64,000 nucleotides of DNA. Origin: Solirhodobacter olei (lineage in GTDB: Bacteria; Pseudomonadota; Alphaproteobacteria; Rhodobacterales; Rhodobacteraceae). Numbering within the stretch: position 1 is the first letter of the stretch; the number at the start of each line of letters is the position of its first letter. The notes beneath the pieces were generated by a model, which was given only the letters and a program-made list of their open reading frames with translations, was not told where the DNA came from and searched no databases. Positions 34,296 through 43,984 of this stretch are shown here, one piece after another. Location of the stretch: contig NZ_RRYH01000008.1 of NCBI RefSeq assembly GCF_004010155.1, forward strand, positions 1 through 64,000, in the 5' to 3' direction. The position numbers and the translations under genes were made by a program.

Positions 34296-34340
34296 AAACA
34301 GCGTGGCTCTGTCCGTCTATGGCGTAAAGAAACCCTTCGG
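34281..34340 (+). repeat. 60-bp dispersed repeat, copy B
   Basis: Same-orientation partner of 31199-31258, about 3.1 kb away. Here its first arm is part of a hairpin, which in copy A is largely lost. Confidence 0.75.
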
Positions 34341-34393
34341 TTTGCCGGGGCGGCAGACTCACAAGGAGCGCACCGCGGTCTCGGCCCGGGGCC

Positions 34394-35020
34394 TCAGAAC
34401 GGCCGCACCACATCCCCGAGATAGAAGAACGCCCCCAGCCCGACCCCGAAGAGGATCCACCCTGCAACCGCGTGCAGCGCCGAGGCCAGCGCGAAGCTTC
34501 CGCGCCACTCGTAGGCCCAGGCGAAGATGATCCCGCCCACGAAGGTCATCAGCGAGACGACCCAGCTCCAGAACATCAGATGCGCGAGCGAGAACACCAC
34601 TCCGTTCAGCACCAGCCCCGCTGCCCCCTTCGGCAGCATCGCGCCATAGCGGCGGAAGTAGAGCACCCGGAACAGCACCTCCTGCGGCAGCGCCGAGAGG
34701 ATCGGGTACAGCACCACGATAACCGCGAAGAACGCTGGGTTATGCCGCACCAGGCCAAGGAACTGCCCGGGCACGAAGGCCTCGACAATCGCGGTCGAGA
34801 CCACCGCCGTCAGCACGCCAAAGCCCGCCAGCAGCCGCCAGTCCAGCCCCCGCCAGCCGCCCCTCAGCTCGGCCCAGGAAAACCCCTGCGTCCGCGTCAG
34901 GAGCCAGGCCCCCGCCGCCGTCATCGCAAAGAGCACCGGGAAGAACCAGTGATGCGGCATGGCGACGGCCAGCACCACAGGCAGGATGACGTAGAAGGCA
35001 ATGAACTCGACCCAACGCAT
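34394..35020 (-). CDS. CPBP-family intramembrane protease-like protein
   Basis: A 208-residue membrane protein with about six to seven hydrophobic segments, of the CAAX-protease and bacteriocin-processing (CPBP/Abi) family. Motif 1, usually EExxxR, reads QEVLFR (about residue 113), with the first glutamate replaced by glutamine. Motif 2 is FSLAHL and motif 3 is HAVAGWILFG. The replaced residue takes part in catalysis in characterised members, so activity is uncertain. It is followed at a short distance by, and reads on the same strand as, the CaiB-type gene upstream. Confidence 0.85.
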   Translation of the reverse strand: MRWVEFIAFYVILPVVLAVAMPHHWFFPVLFAMTAAGAWLLTRTQGFSWAELRGGWRGLDWRLLAGFGVLTAVVSTAIVEAFVPGQFLGLVRHNPAFFAVIVVLYPILSALPQEVLFRVLYFRRYGAMLPKGAAGLVLNGVVFSLAHLMFWSWVVSLMTFVGGIIFAWAYEWRGSFALASALHAVAGWILFGVGLGAFFYLGDVVRPF

Positions 35021-35041
35021 TATTGCCCTCCCGCCGGCGCG

Positions 35042-36172
35042 CTAGTCCCCGGCGATCTCGTCCTGCCCCTCGCCCAGCGCCGGAGAGGCGCGGTCGAGCG
35101 ACAGCTCCGCTTCCGAAAAGGTGAAGGGCGAGCGCAGCCCCGGCACGCCCTCGGGCGAGATCTGCAAGCCACGGGCAAGGACCTGGGGATCGGCGAAGAC
35201 CTCAGCCAGGTCGTTGATCGGCCCTGCGGGCACCCCCTGCGCCTCGCAGGCGGCCAGCAGCTCGGCCTTGGTGAAGGCCCGCGTGGCCTCGGTCAGGCGC
35301 CGCGTCATCTCTTCGCGGTTCGTGACCCGGTCGGCATTGGTCCGGTAGGACGGGTCCGAGGCCATCCCCTCCAGCCCCAGAAGCCCGCAGAGCCGCCCGA
35401 ACTGCCCGTCATTGCCCACGGCCAGGATCACCCAGCCATCGGCGCAATCGAAAACGGCATAGGGGGCAAGGTTCGGATGGGCGTTCCCCATCATCCGCGG
35501 TGCCGTGCCCGTGGCGAGGAAGTTCATCGCCTGGTTGGCCATGACCGAAACCGCCACGTCCATCAGCGCCATGTCGATCTGCTGGCCCCGGCCCGTCGTC
35601 TGCCGCTGGTGCACGGCGGCGAGGATCGCCGTCGCCGCATAGACCCCGGTGAAGATGTCGGTGACGGCGACGCCCACCTTCTGCGGCTGCCCCTCCGGCG
35701 CGCCGGTCACGCTCATCAGCCCGGCCATGCCCTGGATGATGAAGTCGTAGCCCGCCCGCGATGCGTAGGGCCCGCTCTGCCCGAAACCGGTGATCGAGCA
35801 ATAGATCAGCCGCGGGTTCACCTCGGAAAGACTCGCGTAGTCGAGCCCGTATTTCCTGAGCCCGCCCAGCTTGAAGTTCTCGATCACCACATCCGCGTCG
35901 GCGACCAGCCGGCGCACCAGCGCCTGCCCCTCGGCGGTGGTGAAATCCGCCACGACCGAGCGCTTGCCCCGGTTCGCCGCGTGGAAATAGGCCGCCGTCC
36001 GCTCGCCCTCATGCTCGATGAAGGGCGGGCCCCAGCGGCGGGTGTCGTCGCCCTCCGGGGCCTCGACCTTGATCACCTCGGCGCCGAGATCGGCAAGGGT
36101 CTGGCCAGCCCAGGGGCCGGCCAGGATCCGCGCCAGTTCGACGACCTTCAGCCCCTCGAGCGGTGCGGCCAT
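35042..36172 (-). CDS. CaiB/BaiF-family (class III) CoA-transferase
   Basis: A 376-residue cytoplasmic enzyme that moves CoA between carboxylic acids. LEGLKVVELARILAGPWAGQ at the N-terminus, DVVIENFKLGGLRKYGLDY, SITGFGQSGPY and the catalytic aspartate segment AGYDFIIQGMAGLMSVTG (about residue 158) are clear. GHAHPNLAPY is replaced by NAHPNLAPYAVF, close to the family form. The substrate acid is not visible. It lies 2 bases after the first DsbA-like gene on the same strand. Confidence 0.92.
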   Translation of the reverse strand: MAAPLEGLKVVELARILAGPWAGQTLADLGAEVIKVEAPEGDDTRRWGPPFIEHEGERTAAYFHAANRGKRSVVADFTTAEGQALVRRLVADADVVIENFKLGGLRKYGLDYASLSEVNPRLIYCSITGFGQSGPYASRAGYDFIIQGMAGLMSVTGAPEGQPQKVGVAVTDIFTGVYAATAILAAVHQRQTTGRGQQIDMALMDVAVSVMANQAMNFLATGTAPRMMGNAHPNLAPYAVFDCADGWVILAVGNDGQFGRLCGLLGLEGMASDPSYRTNADRVTNREEMTRRLTEATRAFTKAELLAACEAQGVPAGPINDLAEVFADPQVLARGLQISPEGVPGLRSPFTFSEAELSLDRASPALGEGQDEIAGD

Positions 36173-36174
36173 GC

Positions 36175-36879
36175 CTATTTTTTCTTCGCCAGTTCGGCGT
36201 CAAGGATGCTCGCCATGTGGTCGTAGGACATGTTCTTGTAGGTCGTCCCGTCGATCACGAAGCTCGGCGTGCCCTCGATATGGTCCTTCGCCGTGGTCTC
36301 CTGGTACTTCGCAACCAGCGCCTGGGCCATCTTGCCGTCGTTCATGCACTGGTTCAGCTGCTGGTCGGTCATCCCCGCGGTCTTGCCGATCTTGCGGATG
36401 TTGGCCACGACCTGGTTCGGGTTGCTGGAGGCCGCCCACTGGTCCTGGGTGTCATAGAGGATGTCGACGATGCCGAAGTAGCGCATCGGCCCGCCGCAAT
36501 GGGCCATCATCCCGGCCCAGAGGCCGTATTTGTCGAAATAGACCTCGCGGAAGGTGAAGCGCACCTTGCCGGTGTCGATGTAGTTCTTCTTGATCTTCGG
36601 CCATTCGGTGGCGTGCCACTCGCGGCAATGGGGACAGGTGAAGGAGCCGTATTCGATCACCGTCACCTTGGCGTCGGGATTGCCGATCGACATGTCGGGC
36701 ACCTTCGGCAGACCCGGATCGGGCGCCGGGGTCGCGGCGCCCGAGTTGTTGGAGTTGTTGATCATCGTCTGGCCGGTATCCGCCCGCGCGGCCTGCGGCG
36801 CTGCGGCCACCCAGCCCGCCACCGCCACCGCGGCGACAAGGGCGACGACCGCGCTCAACGCTGCCGATTTCTTTGCCAT
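36175..36879 (-). CDS. DsbA-like thioredoxin-fold protein 1, exported
   Basis: A 234-residue periplasmic thiol-disulfide oxidoreductase of the BdbD/DsbA group. The start at 36879 (MAKKSAALSAV) gives a signal peptide with a long hydrophobic stretch up to about residue 33; a longer frame upstream has no leader character. The active site is SFTCPHCREWH (CPHC, about residue 78) and the cis-proline loop is EGTPSFVIDG (about 205). About half of its positions match the neighbour at 36977-37624, indicating tandem duplication. A Gly/Asn/Ser/Pro-rich linker follows the signal. Confidence 0.92.
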   Translation of the reverse strand: MAKKSAALSAVVALVAAVAVAGWVAAAPQAARADTGQTMINNSNNSGAATPAPDPGLPKVPDMSIGNPDAKVTVIEYGSFTCPHCREWHATEWPKIKKNYIDTGKVRFTFREVYFDKYGLWAGMMAHCGGPMRYFGIVDILYDTQDQWAASSNPNQVVANIRKIGKTAGMTDQQLNQCMNDGKMAQALVAKYQETTAKDHIEGTPSFVIDGTTYKNMSYDHMASILDAELAKKK

Positions 36880-36976
36880 TCGTTCACTCTCATCTTTGCC
36901 TGTCGGCGTTGTTATCGCCGTTCGGCCGCTTCCATCAAGGGCCGAGTGCCGGCCCCACCCTGCCAGGAGGCCGGCG

Positions 36977-37624
36977 TCAGCCCAGCCGCGCCAGCTCTGC
37001 ATCGAGGATCTTCGCGAAATCCGCGTAGCCCATGTTTTCGTAATGCTTGCCGTCGATGATGAAGGTGGGCGTGTATTCCACCTTGTCGACGGCGGCATCC
37101 TTCTGGAACTTCGCCACCATCGCCTGCTGCATCTTCTTGTCGGCCATGCAGGCCTTCAGCTCGGCCGGCGTGATCCCCGCCTGCTCGCCGATCTTCTCCA
37201 GATTCACGGCCGCCTGGTCCAGCGTCTGGACATCGGTCCATTTGTTCTGCGTGTTGAAGAGCACGTCGACGATCCCGAAATAGCGGATCGGCCCGCCACA
37301 GAGCGCCATCGTATCGGCCAGAAGGTCGTATCCGTTGCGATAGGCCGAGCGGAAGGTGAAGCTGATCTTGCCGCTGTCGATATAGGCCTTCTTCAGCTTG
37401 GGCCACACGGTGCCATGAAACTCCGCGCAATGCGGGCAGGTGAAGGATCCGTATTCGATCACATGCACCTTGGCGTTCGGGCTGCCGACGGTCATGTCCG
37501 GCACCTTGGGCGCGGCCGTGGAGGCGTCGCCCCCGCCGCTCGCGCTGGCCGCCAGCGCGCCTTGCCATAGCCCGCCGGCCAGAATCGCCCCGCCCGCCGT
37601 CAGAAGGTTCCGCCTGTTCATCAT
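36977..37624 (-). CDS. DsbA-like thioredoxin-fold protein 2, exported
   Basis: A 215-residue paralogue of the preceding protein, with signal peptide (NRRNLLTAGGAILAGGLWQG, with a twin-arginine-like start) and active site SFTCPHCAEFH; cis-proline region EYTPTFIIDG. Both proteins keep GGPxRYFGIVD. Two adjacent ATGs are possible; GAGG stands 5 bases before the second (37621), so the protein may be one residue shorter. It follows the DciA gene by 4 bases and is part of the mutY-neighbour gene string. Confidence 0.92.
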   Translation of the reverse strand: MMNRRNLLTAGGAILAGGLWQGALAASASGGGDASTAAPKVPDMTVGSPNAKVHVIEYGSFTCPHCAEFHGTVWPKLKKAYIDSGKISFTFRSAYRNGYDLLADTMALCGGPIRYFGIVDVLFNTQNKWTDVQTLDQAAVNLEKIGEQAGITPAELKACMADKKMQQAMVAKFQKDAAVDKVEYTPTFIIDGKHYENMGYADFAKILDAELARLG

Positions 37625-37628
37625 TTCC

Positions 37629-38147
37629 TCATTCCCCTTGCGGCGGCTTTCGCGCCAATACGTTCTGGCCCAGCGCCTCCAGCGCCGCCCTCAGCCCTGG
37701 GTCCCGGACCGGCCCCGCCGCCTCCGCCGCCGCGCGGCTGGCCACCGGATCGGGCGCCGGCTTGGCCTTCGGCTTGGGCGTGAAGGCCATCCGGCCCTCG
37801 GAAAACCCCTCCGGGGCGGTCTGCGTCACCAGCACACGAGAGACCGCGGCATAGCCGTAGCACCCGTTCACGCGGTCCAGGATCCGCTGCTTCTGCATCT
37901 CGACGATCGGCGCCATCGCTCCGGTCGTCAGCACCGTCAGCGTCGCCCCCATCGCGCCCTTGCCGTAGCCGAGCTTCACCGGAAGGGCGGCGGCGGCGAT
38001 ATCCTCGCCCACGACCTCCGGCCATTGGGTCAGCAGCTTCGACACAGCGAAGCCCCGGCTCTCGCCGGCCACGCGGATTCGCTCCTTCAAGAGGCCCGAG
38101 GCAGGTTCGAAGCCGCGCATGCGGCGGGTGGAAGGCGGTCGCGTCAT
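37629..38147 (-). CDS. DciA-type DUF721 protein (replicative helicase loader)
   Basis: A 172-residue protein with the N-terminal DUF721 (KH-like) domain: FAVSKLLTQWPEVVGEDIA (about residues 33-51) and LTVLTTGAMAPIVEMQKQ. DciA loads the replicative DnaB helicase in bacteria lacking DnaC. The C-terminal half is Pro/Ala-rich and probably disordered, as in other members. It reads away from mutY and ahead of the DsbA-like genes, a layout familiar in Rhodobacterales. Confidence 0.88.
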   Translation of the reverse strand: MTRPPSTRRMRGFEPASGLLKERIRVAGESRGFAVSKLLTQWPEVVGEDIAAAALPVKLGYGKGAMGATLTVLTTGAMAPIVEMQKQRILDRVNGCYGYAAVSRVLVTQTAPEGFSEGRMAFTPKPKAKPAPDPVASRAAAEAAGPVRDPGLRAALEALGQNVLARKPPQGE

Positions 38148-38229
38148 CCTCTGTCCATTCCTGAGGTCCGGACTATTCTAGGGACAGGGCGGCAGGACGC
38201 CAGCGGAAGAAGCAACAGGGAGCTAAAAG

Positions 38230-39318
38230 TTGCGTGACGCGAAAGCCATGGCGGATGAGGTCGCGGGGAAGATCCTCGCCTGGTACGACGTCCATGCCCG
38301 CGAGATGCCCTGGCGCATCGGCCCGGCCGCGCGCGCCGCGGGCACCCGGCCCGATCCCTACCGCGTCTGGCTGTCCGAGGTGATGCTGCAGCAGACCACC
38401 GTGGCAGCGGTGCGGGACTACTTCCACCGCTTCACCGCCCGCTGGCCAACGGTGGAGGCACTTGCCGCCGCCGAAGACGCCGATGTCATGGGTGAATGGG
38501 CCGGTCTCGGCTATTACGCCCGCGCCCGCAACCTCTTGAAATGCGCCCGTGCCGTGGCCTCCGATCACGGCGGGCGCTTCCCCGGCACCCGAGACGCGCT
38601 CCTGACACTTCCCGGCATCGGCCCTTATACCGCCGCCGCCGTCGCCGCCATCGCCCATGACGAGCCCGCGGCGGTGCTCGACGGCAATGTCGAGCGAGTC
38701 CTCGCCCGCCTCTTCGCGGTAGAGACGCCGCTGCCAGCCGCCAAGCCCGAGCTCGCCGCCCTCGCCGCTGCCCTCACGCCTGAGGCCCGGCCCGGCGATT
38801 ACGCCCAGGCGATGATGGACCTCGGCGCCACGATCTGCACACCCAAGAGCCCCACCTGCGGCATCTGCCCCCTGATGGAGCCCTGCGCCGCCCGCGCCGA
38901 GGCCATTGCGGCGGACCTTCCCCGCAAGGCCCCCAAGGCCCAGAAACCCACCCGCCTCGGCATCGCCTATCTCGCCCGCCGCGCCGACGGCGCCTGGCTG
39001 CTGGAAAGACGCCCGGACCGCGGCCTTCTAGGCGGCATGCTCGGCTGGCCTGGCTCGGACTGGTCCGCCGCCCCGGACCCCGCGCCGCCGCTCGCCGCCG
39101 ACTGGCGCGATCCCGGCTCCGAGGTCCGTCACACCTTCACCCATTTCCACCTGCGCCTCGCCCTTCGCCTTGCCGAGGTGCCGCTGGGCGCCAACCCCGA
39201 ACGCGGCGCCTTCGTCGCGGCAGAGCGGTTCCGCCCCGCCGACCTGCCCACGGTGATGCGCAAGGCCTTCGACCTCGCCCGCCCTACCTTCGCCGGGACG
39301 ACCGCCGCCGGGAATTGA
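38230..39318 (+). CDS. mutY: A/G-specific adenine DNA glycosylase
   Basis: Removes adenine mispaired with 8-oxoguanine. The 362-residue protein has the catalytic region WLSEVMLQQTTVAAV, the helix-hairpin-helix LPGIGPYTAAAVAAIA with the catalytic aspartate in VLDGNVERV, and the [4Fe-4S] loop C-x6-C-x2-C-x5-C (CTPKSPTCGICPLMEPC). A C-terminal NUDIX-like 8-oxoG-recognition domain follows (LERRPDRGLLGGMLGWPG). The TTG at 38230 is preferred because GGGAG lies 7 bases before it; an ATG six codons later (38248) is the alternative. It is divergent from dciA. Confidence 0.93.
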   Translation: MRDAKAMADEVAGKILAWYDVHAREMPWRIGPAARAAGTRPDPYRVWLSEVMLQQTTVAAVRDYFHRFTARWPTVEALAAAEDADVMGEWAGLGYYARARNLLKCARAVASDHGGRFPGTRDALLTLPGIGPYTAAAVAAIAHDEPAAVLDGNVERVLARLFAVETPLPAAKPELAALAAALTPEARPGDYAQAMMDLGATICTPKSPTCGICPLMEPCAARAEAIAADLPRKAPKAQKPTRLGIAYLARRADGAWLLERRPDRGLLGGMLGWPGSDWSAAPDPAPPLAADWRDPGSEVRHTFTHFHLRLALRLAEVPLGANPERGAFVAAERFRPADLPTVMRKAFDLARPTFAGTTAAGN

Positions 39319-39373
39319 GCAATTCCCGAAAACCGTGTTGAATGCACCCCGGATGGGCAGTTGGAGGCAGACC

Positions 39374-40516
39374 ATGATCCCGGCCGAAGAGGTCTCGCGG
39401 CCCCGCAACGCCCTGCCCTTCTGGCTGTCGCTCGGCACCCTGCCCCTCGCCGCGATCGGCGCCACGGCAGGCGGTTGGACCGTCGTCCTGCTGCCGCTCT
39501 ACACTTGGGGCCTCTTCTCGCTCCTCGACGCGATCACCGGCCGCTTTGACGAGAATGCCGATCCGCAGACCCCGGCCGCGGGCCTCGACTGGTATCGCCT
39601 CATCACCCTCGTCTGGGCGCCGCTGCAGTTTCTCACCCTCTTCGGGACGATCTTCTACACCACGCGCTTCGGCCATCTCGCCGCGCCGGAGCTGCTGATC
39701 CTCTTCTTCGGGATCGGCGTGATCACCGGCACCATCGGCATCACCTATTCGCACGAGCTGATGCACCAGAAGCCGGCGGCGGAGCGCTGGCTGGGCGACA
39801 TTCTTCTTGCCATGGTGCTCTACAGCCATTTCCGGTCGGAGCATCTGCGCGTCCACCACCCCTGGGTCGGCACCCCGCGCGATGCGGTCACCGCCCGCTA
39901 CAACGAGGGGTTCCACCGCTTCTTCCCGCGCGTCCTGGTGGAATGCCACGCCTCCGCCTTCCGGGCCGAGCGCGCCATGCTCGCCCGCGCCAAACGGCGC
40001 TGGACCCATCGGTCGAACCCATTCTGGCGCTACTGGGCGCTGCAGGCGCTGATGCTGGCGCTGGCTTTCGCCGCCGGCGGGCCGGAGGGGCTGGGCCTCT
40101 TTCTCTTCCAGGCCCTGGTCGCGGTCTGGCAGCTCGAACTCGTCAACTACATCGAGCACTACGGCCTGACCCGCCGCCACCTCGGCCAGGGTCGGTACGA
40201 ACATGTCCTGCCGCGCCACAGCTGGAACGCCACGCATCGCGCCTCGAACTGGCTGCTGATCAACCTGCAGCGCCATTCGGACCACCATGTGAAGCCCGAC
40301 CGGCGCTACCCGCTTCTGCAGACCTACTCCGGCAACGAGGCGCCGCAGCTGCCCTTCGGCTATCCGCTGATGACCATGGCCGCGATGGTGCCTCCGCTCT
40401 GGAAGCGGATCATGAACCGCCGGGTGAAGGCCTGGCGCAAGCGGCACTACCCCGACATCGCCGACTGGCGGCCCTACAACAAGGCACAGAACCCGATGCC
40501 GCGCGGCGCGCCATGA
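39374..40516 (+). CDS. AlkB-type membrane alkane/acyl hydroxylase
   Basis: A 380-residue non-heme diiron membrane monooxygenase, which would insert oxygen at the end of an alkane or similar chain. The three histidine clusters are YSHELMHQK, SEHLRVHHPW and LQRHSDHHVK, with the fourth conserved element NYIEHYGL. About six hydrophobic segments are present. The ATG at 39374 is chosen because GGAGG lies 6 bases before it; upstream in-frame starts lack a site. Its stop overlaps the cardiolipin synthase start (ATGA). No rubredoxin gene is adjacent, so the electron donor is elsewhere. Confidence 0.9.
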   Translation: MIPAEEVSRPRNALPFWLSLGTLPLAAIGATAGGWTVVLLPLYTWGLFSLLDAITGRFDENADPQTPAAGLDWYRLITLVWAPLQFLTLFGTIFYTTRFGHLAAPELLILFFGIGVITGTIGITYSHELMHQKPAAERWLGDILLAMVLYSHFRSEHLRVHHPWVGTPRDAVTARYNEGFHRFFPRVLVECHASAFRAERAMLARAKRRWTHRSNPFWRYWALQALMLALAFAAGGPEGLGLFLFQALVAVWQLELVNYIEHYGLTRRHLGQGRYEHVLPRHSWNATHRASNWLLINLQRHSDHHVKPDRRYPLLQTYSGNEAPQLPFGYPLMTMAAMVPPLWKRIMNRRVKAWRKRHYPDIADWRPYNKAQNPMPRGAP

Positions 40517-41952
40517 GCGTGATGGGCGAGGCCCTGCTGTTTGCCGTCTACCTGGCGGTTCAGATCGGCGCGCTCCTGGCCGCGCGGGCGATCGTCGCCC
40601 ATGGCCGCACACCGCAGGGGACCGTCGCCTGGGTCGTTTTCCTCTTCGCCGCGCCCTATTTCGCGCTTCCCGCCTTCCTGATCTTCGGTCACCGCCGCTA
40701 CCCGGGCTACATCGCCACCCGCCGCGCTCTGAGCCAGGAGATGGCCGCGCTGCGCGAGCTGACCGCCGAACACACGCCAACCCCGGCCGAAGACAGCCTC
40801 GAAGACCCCGGCCGCATCCGCGGCTTCGAGCGGCTGGCGGGGGTGGAGCTGTCCTCCGGCAACGCCCTGACGCTGCTGGTCAACGGCGAGGAGGCCTTTC
40901 CGGCGATATTCGCCGCCATCGACGCGGCCGAGGATTACATCCTGGCACAGTTCTACGCCCTTGGCGCCGACCACCTGGGCACCGAATTCGCCGAGCGCCT
41001 GATCGCCAAGGCCAGGGCGGGGGTGCGGGTCTACCTGCTCTACGACGCGATCGGCAGCCACGTCACCCGCGCTTACCTGGAACACCTGCGCGCGGGCGGC
41101 GTGAACGTGCGCAACTTCCACGCCATCCGCCGCTCCCGCGGCCGGCTGCAGGTGAACTTCCGCAATCACCGCAAGATCCTCGTCACCGACGGCAAGGCCG
41201 CATTCACCGGCGGGCTGAACCTGTCGGACCTCTACATGGGCCGCGATCCCCGGCTCAGCCCGTGGCGCGACACGATGGTGCGGGTCGAAGGCCCCTGCGC
41301 CGCCCAGCTGCAGTTCATCTTCGCCGAGGACTGGCTCTGGTCCTCGGGCGAGAAGCTCGCGCTCGACTGGAATCCGCGCGCCGCCGCCGCCGAGAGCCCG
41401 GGCACGGCCAATGCGCTGGTCCTCGCCCCCGGCCCGGCCGACCGGCAGGAAAGCGGCAGCCTCTACTTCGTCAACGCCATCGGCGCCGCCCGGCGCCGGA
41501 TCTGGATCGCCTCGGCCTATTTCGTGCCCGACGTCGATATCCTCTCGGCCCTGAAGGTCGCGGCGCTCCGGGGGGTCGAGATCCGCATCCTGGTCCCCGA
41601 CCGGCGCGACCACTGGCTCGTCTGGCTCGCCGCCTTCGCCTATTTCGACGAGGTGAAGGCCGCGGGGGTGGAGGTCTGGCGCTACATGGAGGGGTTTTCC
41701 CACCAGAAGGTCATCCTGATCGACGACGACATCGCCTCGGTCGGCTCGATCAACCTTGACAACCGCTCCTGCCGGCTGAATTTCGAGATCACGCTCCTGG
41801 CAGCCGACCGCCCCTTCGCGGCCGAGGTGGAGCGGATGCTGACGCGGGATTTCGAGTTTTCAAGCCGGACGCTCCCCAGCCTCTCGCACCAGCCGAGCCA
41901 CCTGATCCGCTGGGCCGCGCCGGTCGCCCGCCTGCTCGCCCCCGTTCTCTAG
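40513..41952 (+). CDS. cls: Cardiolipin synthase (phospholipase D family)
   Basis: A 479-residue inner-membrane enzyme joining two phosphatidylglycerols into cardiolipin and glycerol. Two N-terminal membrane helices (about residues 4-24 and 37-58) come before two PLD domains. Both HKD motifs are intact: NHRKILVTDGKAAFTGG and SHQKVILIDDDIASVG. Its start lies in an ATGA overlap with the AlkB-type gene. The same frame is open far upstream, but that part is the out-of-frame shadow of the hydroxylase. A REP-like hairpin lies after the stop. Confidence 0.92.
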   Translation: MSVMGEALLFAVYLAVQIGALLAARAIVAHGRTPQGTVAWVVFLFAAPYFALPAFLIFGHRRYPGYIATRRALSQEMAALRELTAEHTPTPAEDSLEDPGRIRGFERLAGVELSSGNALTLLVNGEEAFPAIFAAIDAAEDYILAQFYALGADHLGTEFAERLIAKARAGVRVYLLYDAIGSHVTRAYLEHLRAGGVNVRNFHAIRRSRGRLQVNFRNHRKILVTDGKAAFTGGLNLSDLYMGRDPRLSPWRDTMVRVEGPCAAQLQFIFAEDWLWSSGEKLALDWNPRAAAAESPGTANALVLAPGPADRQESGSLYFVNAIGAARRRIWIASAYFVPDVDILSALKVAALRGVEIRILVPDRRDHWLVWLAAFAYFDEVKAAGVEVWRYMEGFSHQKVILIDDDIASVGSINLDNRSCRLNFEITLLAADRPFAAEVERMLTRDFEFSSRTLPSLSHQPSHLIRWAAPVARLLAPVL

Positions 41953-41969
41953 GAAAGGCCCCCGGCCCG

Positions 41970-41992
41970 CGTAGGGTGCGCATTCATTGCGC
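41970..41992 (+). repeat. REP-like 23-bp element, copy 1
   Basis: CGTAGGGTGCGCATTCATTGCGC, identical to 56675-56697. It contains a hairpin (GCGCA...TGCGC, five-base loop) and lies between the convergent cls and ccrM genes, where it could end transcription from both sides. Confidence 0.8.
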
Positions 41993-42009
41993 CGCCCTCG
42001 CCGAGCGCC

Positions 42010-43210
<1,201 letters not shown>

Positions 43211-43216
43211 AAGAGG

Positions 43217-43852
43217 TTATGAATTTCCCTTGCACAACATCTTGTGGACCGGCGCGAACGAACGCCTATGGTGTGGGGTCACACCCAAATCTTGCAGCGC
43301 CTCGCGGTGCTGCTTTGACGGGTAGCCCGCGTTGCGCTCCCAGCCGTAGCCCGGATGCTGTTGCGCCAAATCCACCATGATCGCGTCGCGGGCCACCTTG
43401 GCCACGATCGAGGCCGCTGCGATCGACAGAACCCGCGCGTCGCCCTTCACCACGGCCTCGGCGGGAAGGGTCAGGCCGCGGGGGATCAGGTTGCCGTCGA
43501 TCAGCACGTGATCGGGCGGCCCGGCAAGCCCTGCCACCGCCCGCTCCATCGCCAGGTGGCTCGCGCGCAGGATGTTGAGGGCGTCGATCTCCGCCACGCT
43601 CGCATGGGCGATCGATACCTCGGCCACCGCCGCGATCTCCTCCGCCAGCGCCGCACGCCGCGCGGCGCTCAAAGCCTTTGAATCCCGCAGCCCCTCCGGA
43701 ATGCGCGCGGGGTCGAGCACGACCGCCGCCGCGGTCACCGGCCCGGCGAGCGGACCGCGCCCGACCTCGTCCACCCCTGCCACTCGTGCGGCGCCGCGGG
43801 CCTGCGCCGCGGCCTCGAAGGCATAATCGGGGATCGGGGAAGGGCCGGTCAT
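43217..43852 (-). CDS. rnhB: Ribonuclease HII
   Basis: Removes ribonucleotides and RNA primers from RNA-DNA hybrids. The 211-residue protein has the type 2 signature [16 protein letters not shown] (about residues 20-35) with the DEG motif, VLIDGNLIP, and [19 protein letters not shown] (about 140-158) with conserved aspartates. C-terminal [11 protein letters not shown] fits. The rnhB-ccrM order on one strand is usual in Rhodobacterales. An 88-base spacer with GANTC sites separates it from ccrM. Confidence 0.95.
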   Translation of the reverse strand: MTGPSPIPDYAFEAAAQARGAARVAGVDEVGRGPLAGPVTAAAVVLDPARIPEGLRDSKALSAARRAALAEEIAAVAEVSIAHASVAEIDALNILRASHLAMERAVAGLAGPPDHVLIDGNLIPRGLTLPAEAVVKGDARVLSIAAASIVAKVARDAIMVDLAQQHPGYGWERNAGYPSKQHREALQDLGVTPHHRRSFAPVHKMLCKGNS

Positions 43853-43915
43853 GGCGGCAGATCACCCGATCCGCCGTCCCGCCGCAAGCCCCCCCCCCGC
43901 CTCGACCGCACCGAT

Positions 43916-43948
43916 GCAAAAAGGCCCGGGCTGGGGGACCCGGGCCTT
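43916..43948 (-). terminator. Rho-independent terminator for the small secreted-protein gene(s)
   Basis: Perfect 10-bp stem AAGGCCCGGG/CCCGGGCCTT with an 8-base loop, followed on the minus strand by TTT; located 37 bases after the stop of the 43985-44284 gene. Confidence 0.85.
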
Positions 43949-43984
43949 GCACTCGCACTACAACTCTCCGTCAGACGCAGCGCC

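Noticed and set aside
39943-41952. Cardiolipin synthase with a 190-residue N-terminal extension
   Set aside because: The extension is the out-of-frame reading of the AlkB-type gene; the ATGA overlap at 40513 gives the normal protein length.
43896-43915. Run of C bases read as a possible slippage or assembly error
   Set aside because: It lies in a spacer between rnhB and a terminator, so it does not affect any gene; nothing more can be concluded.
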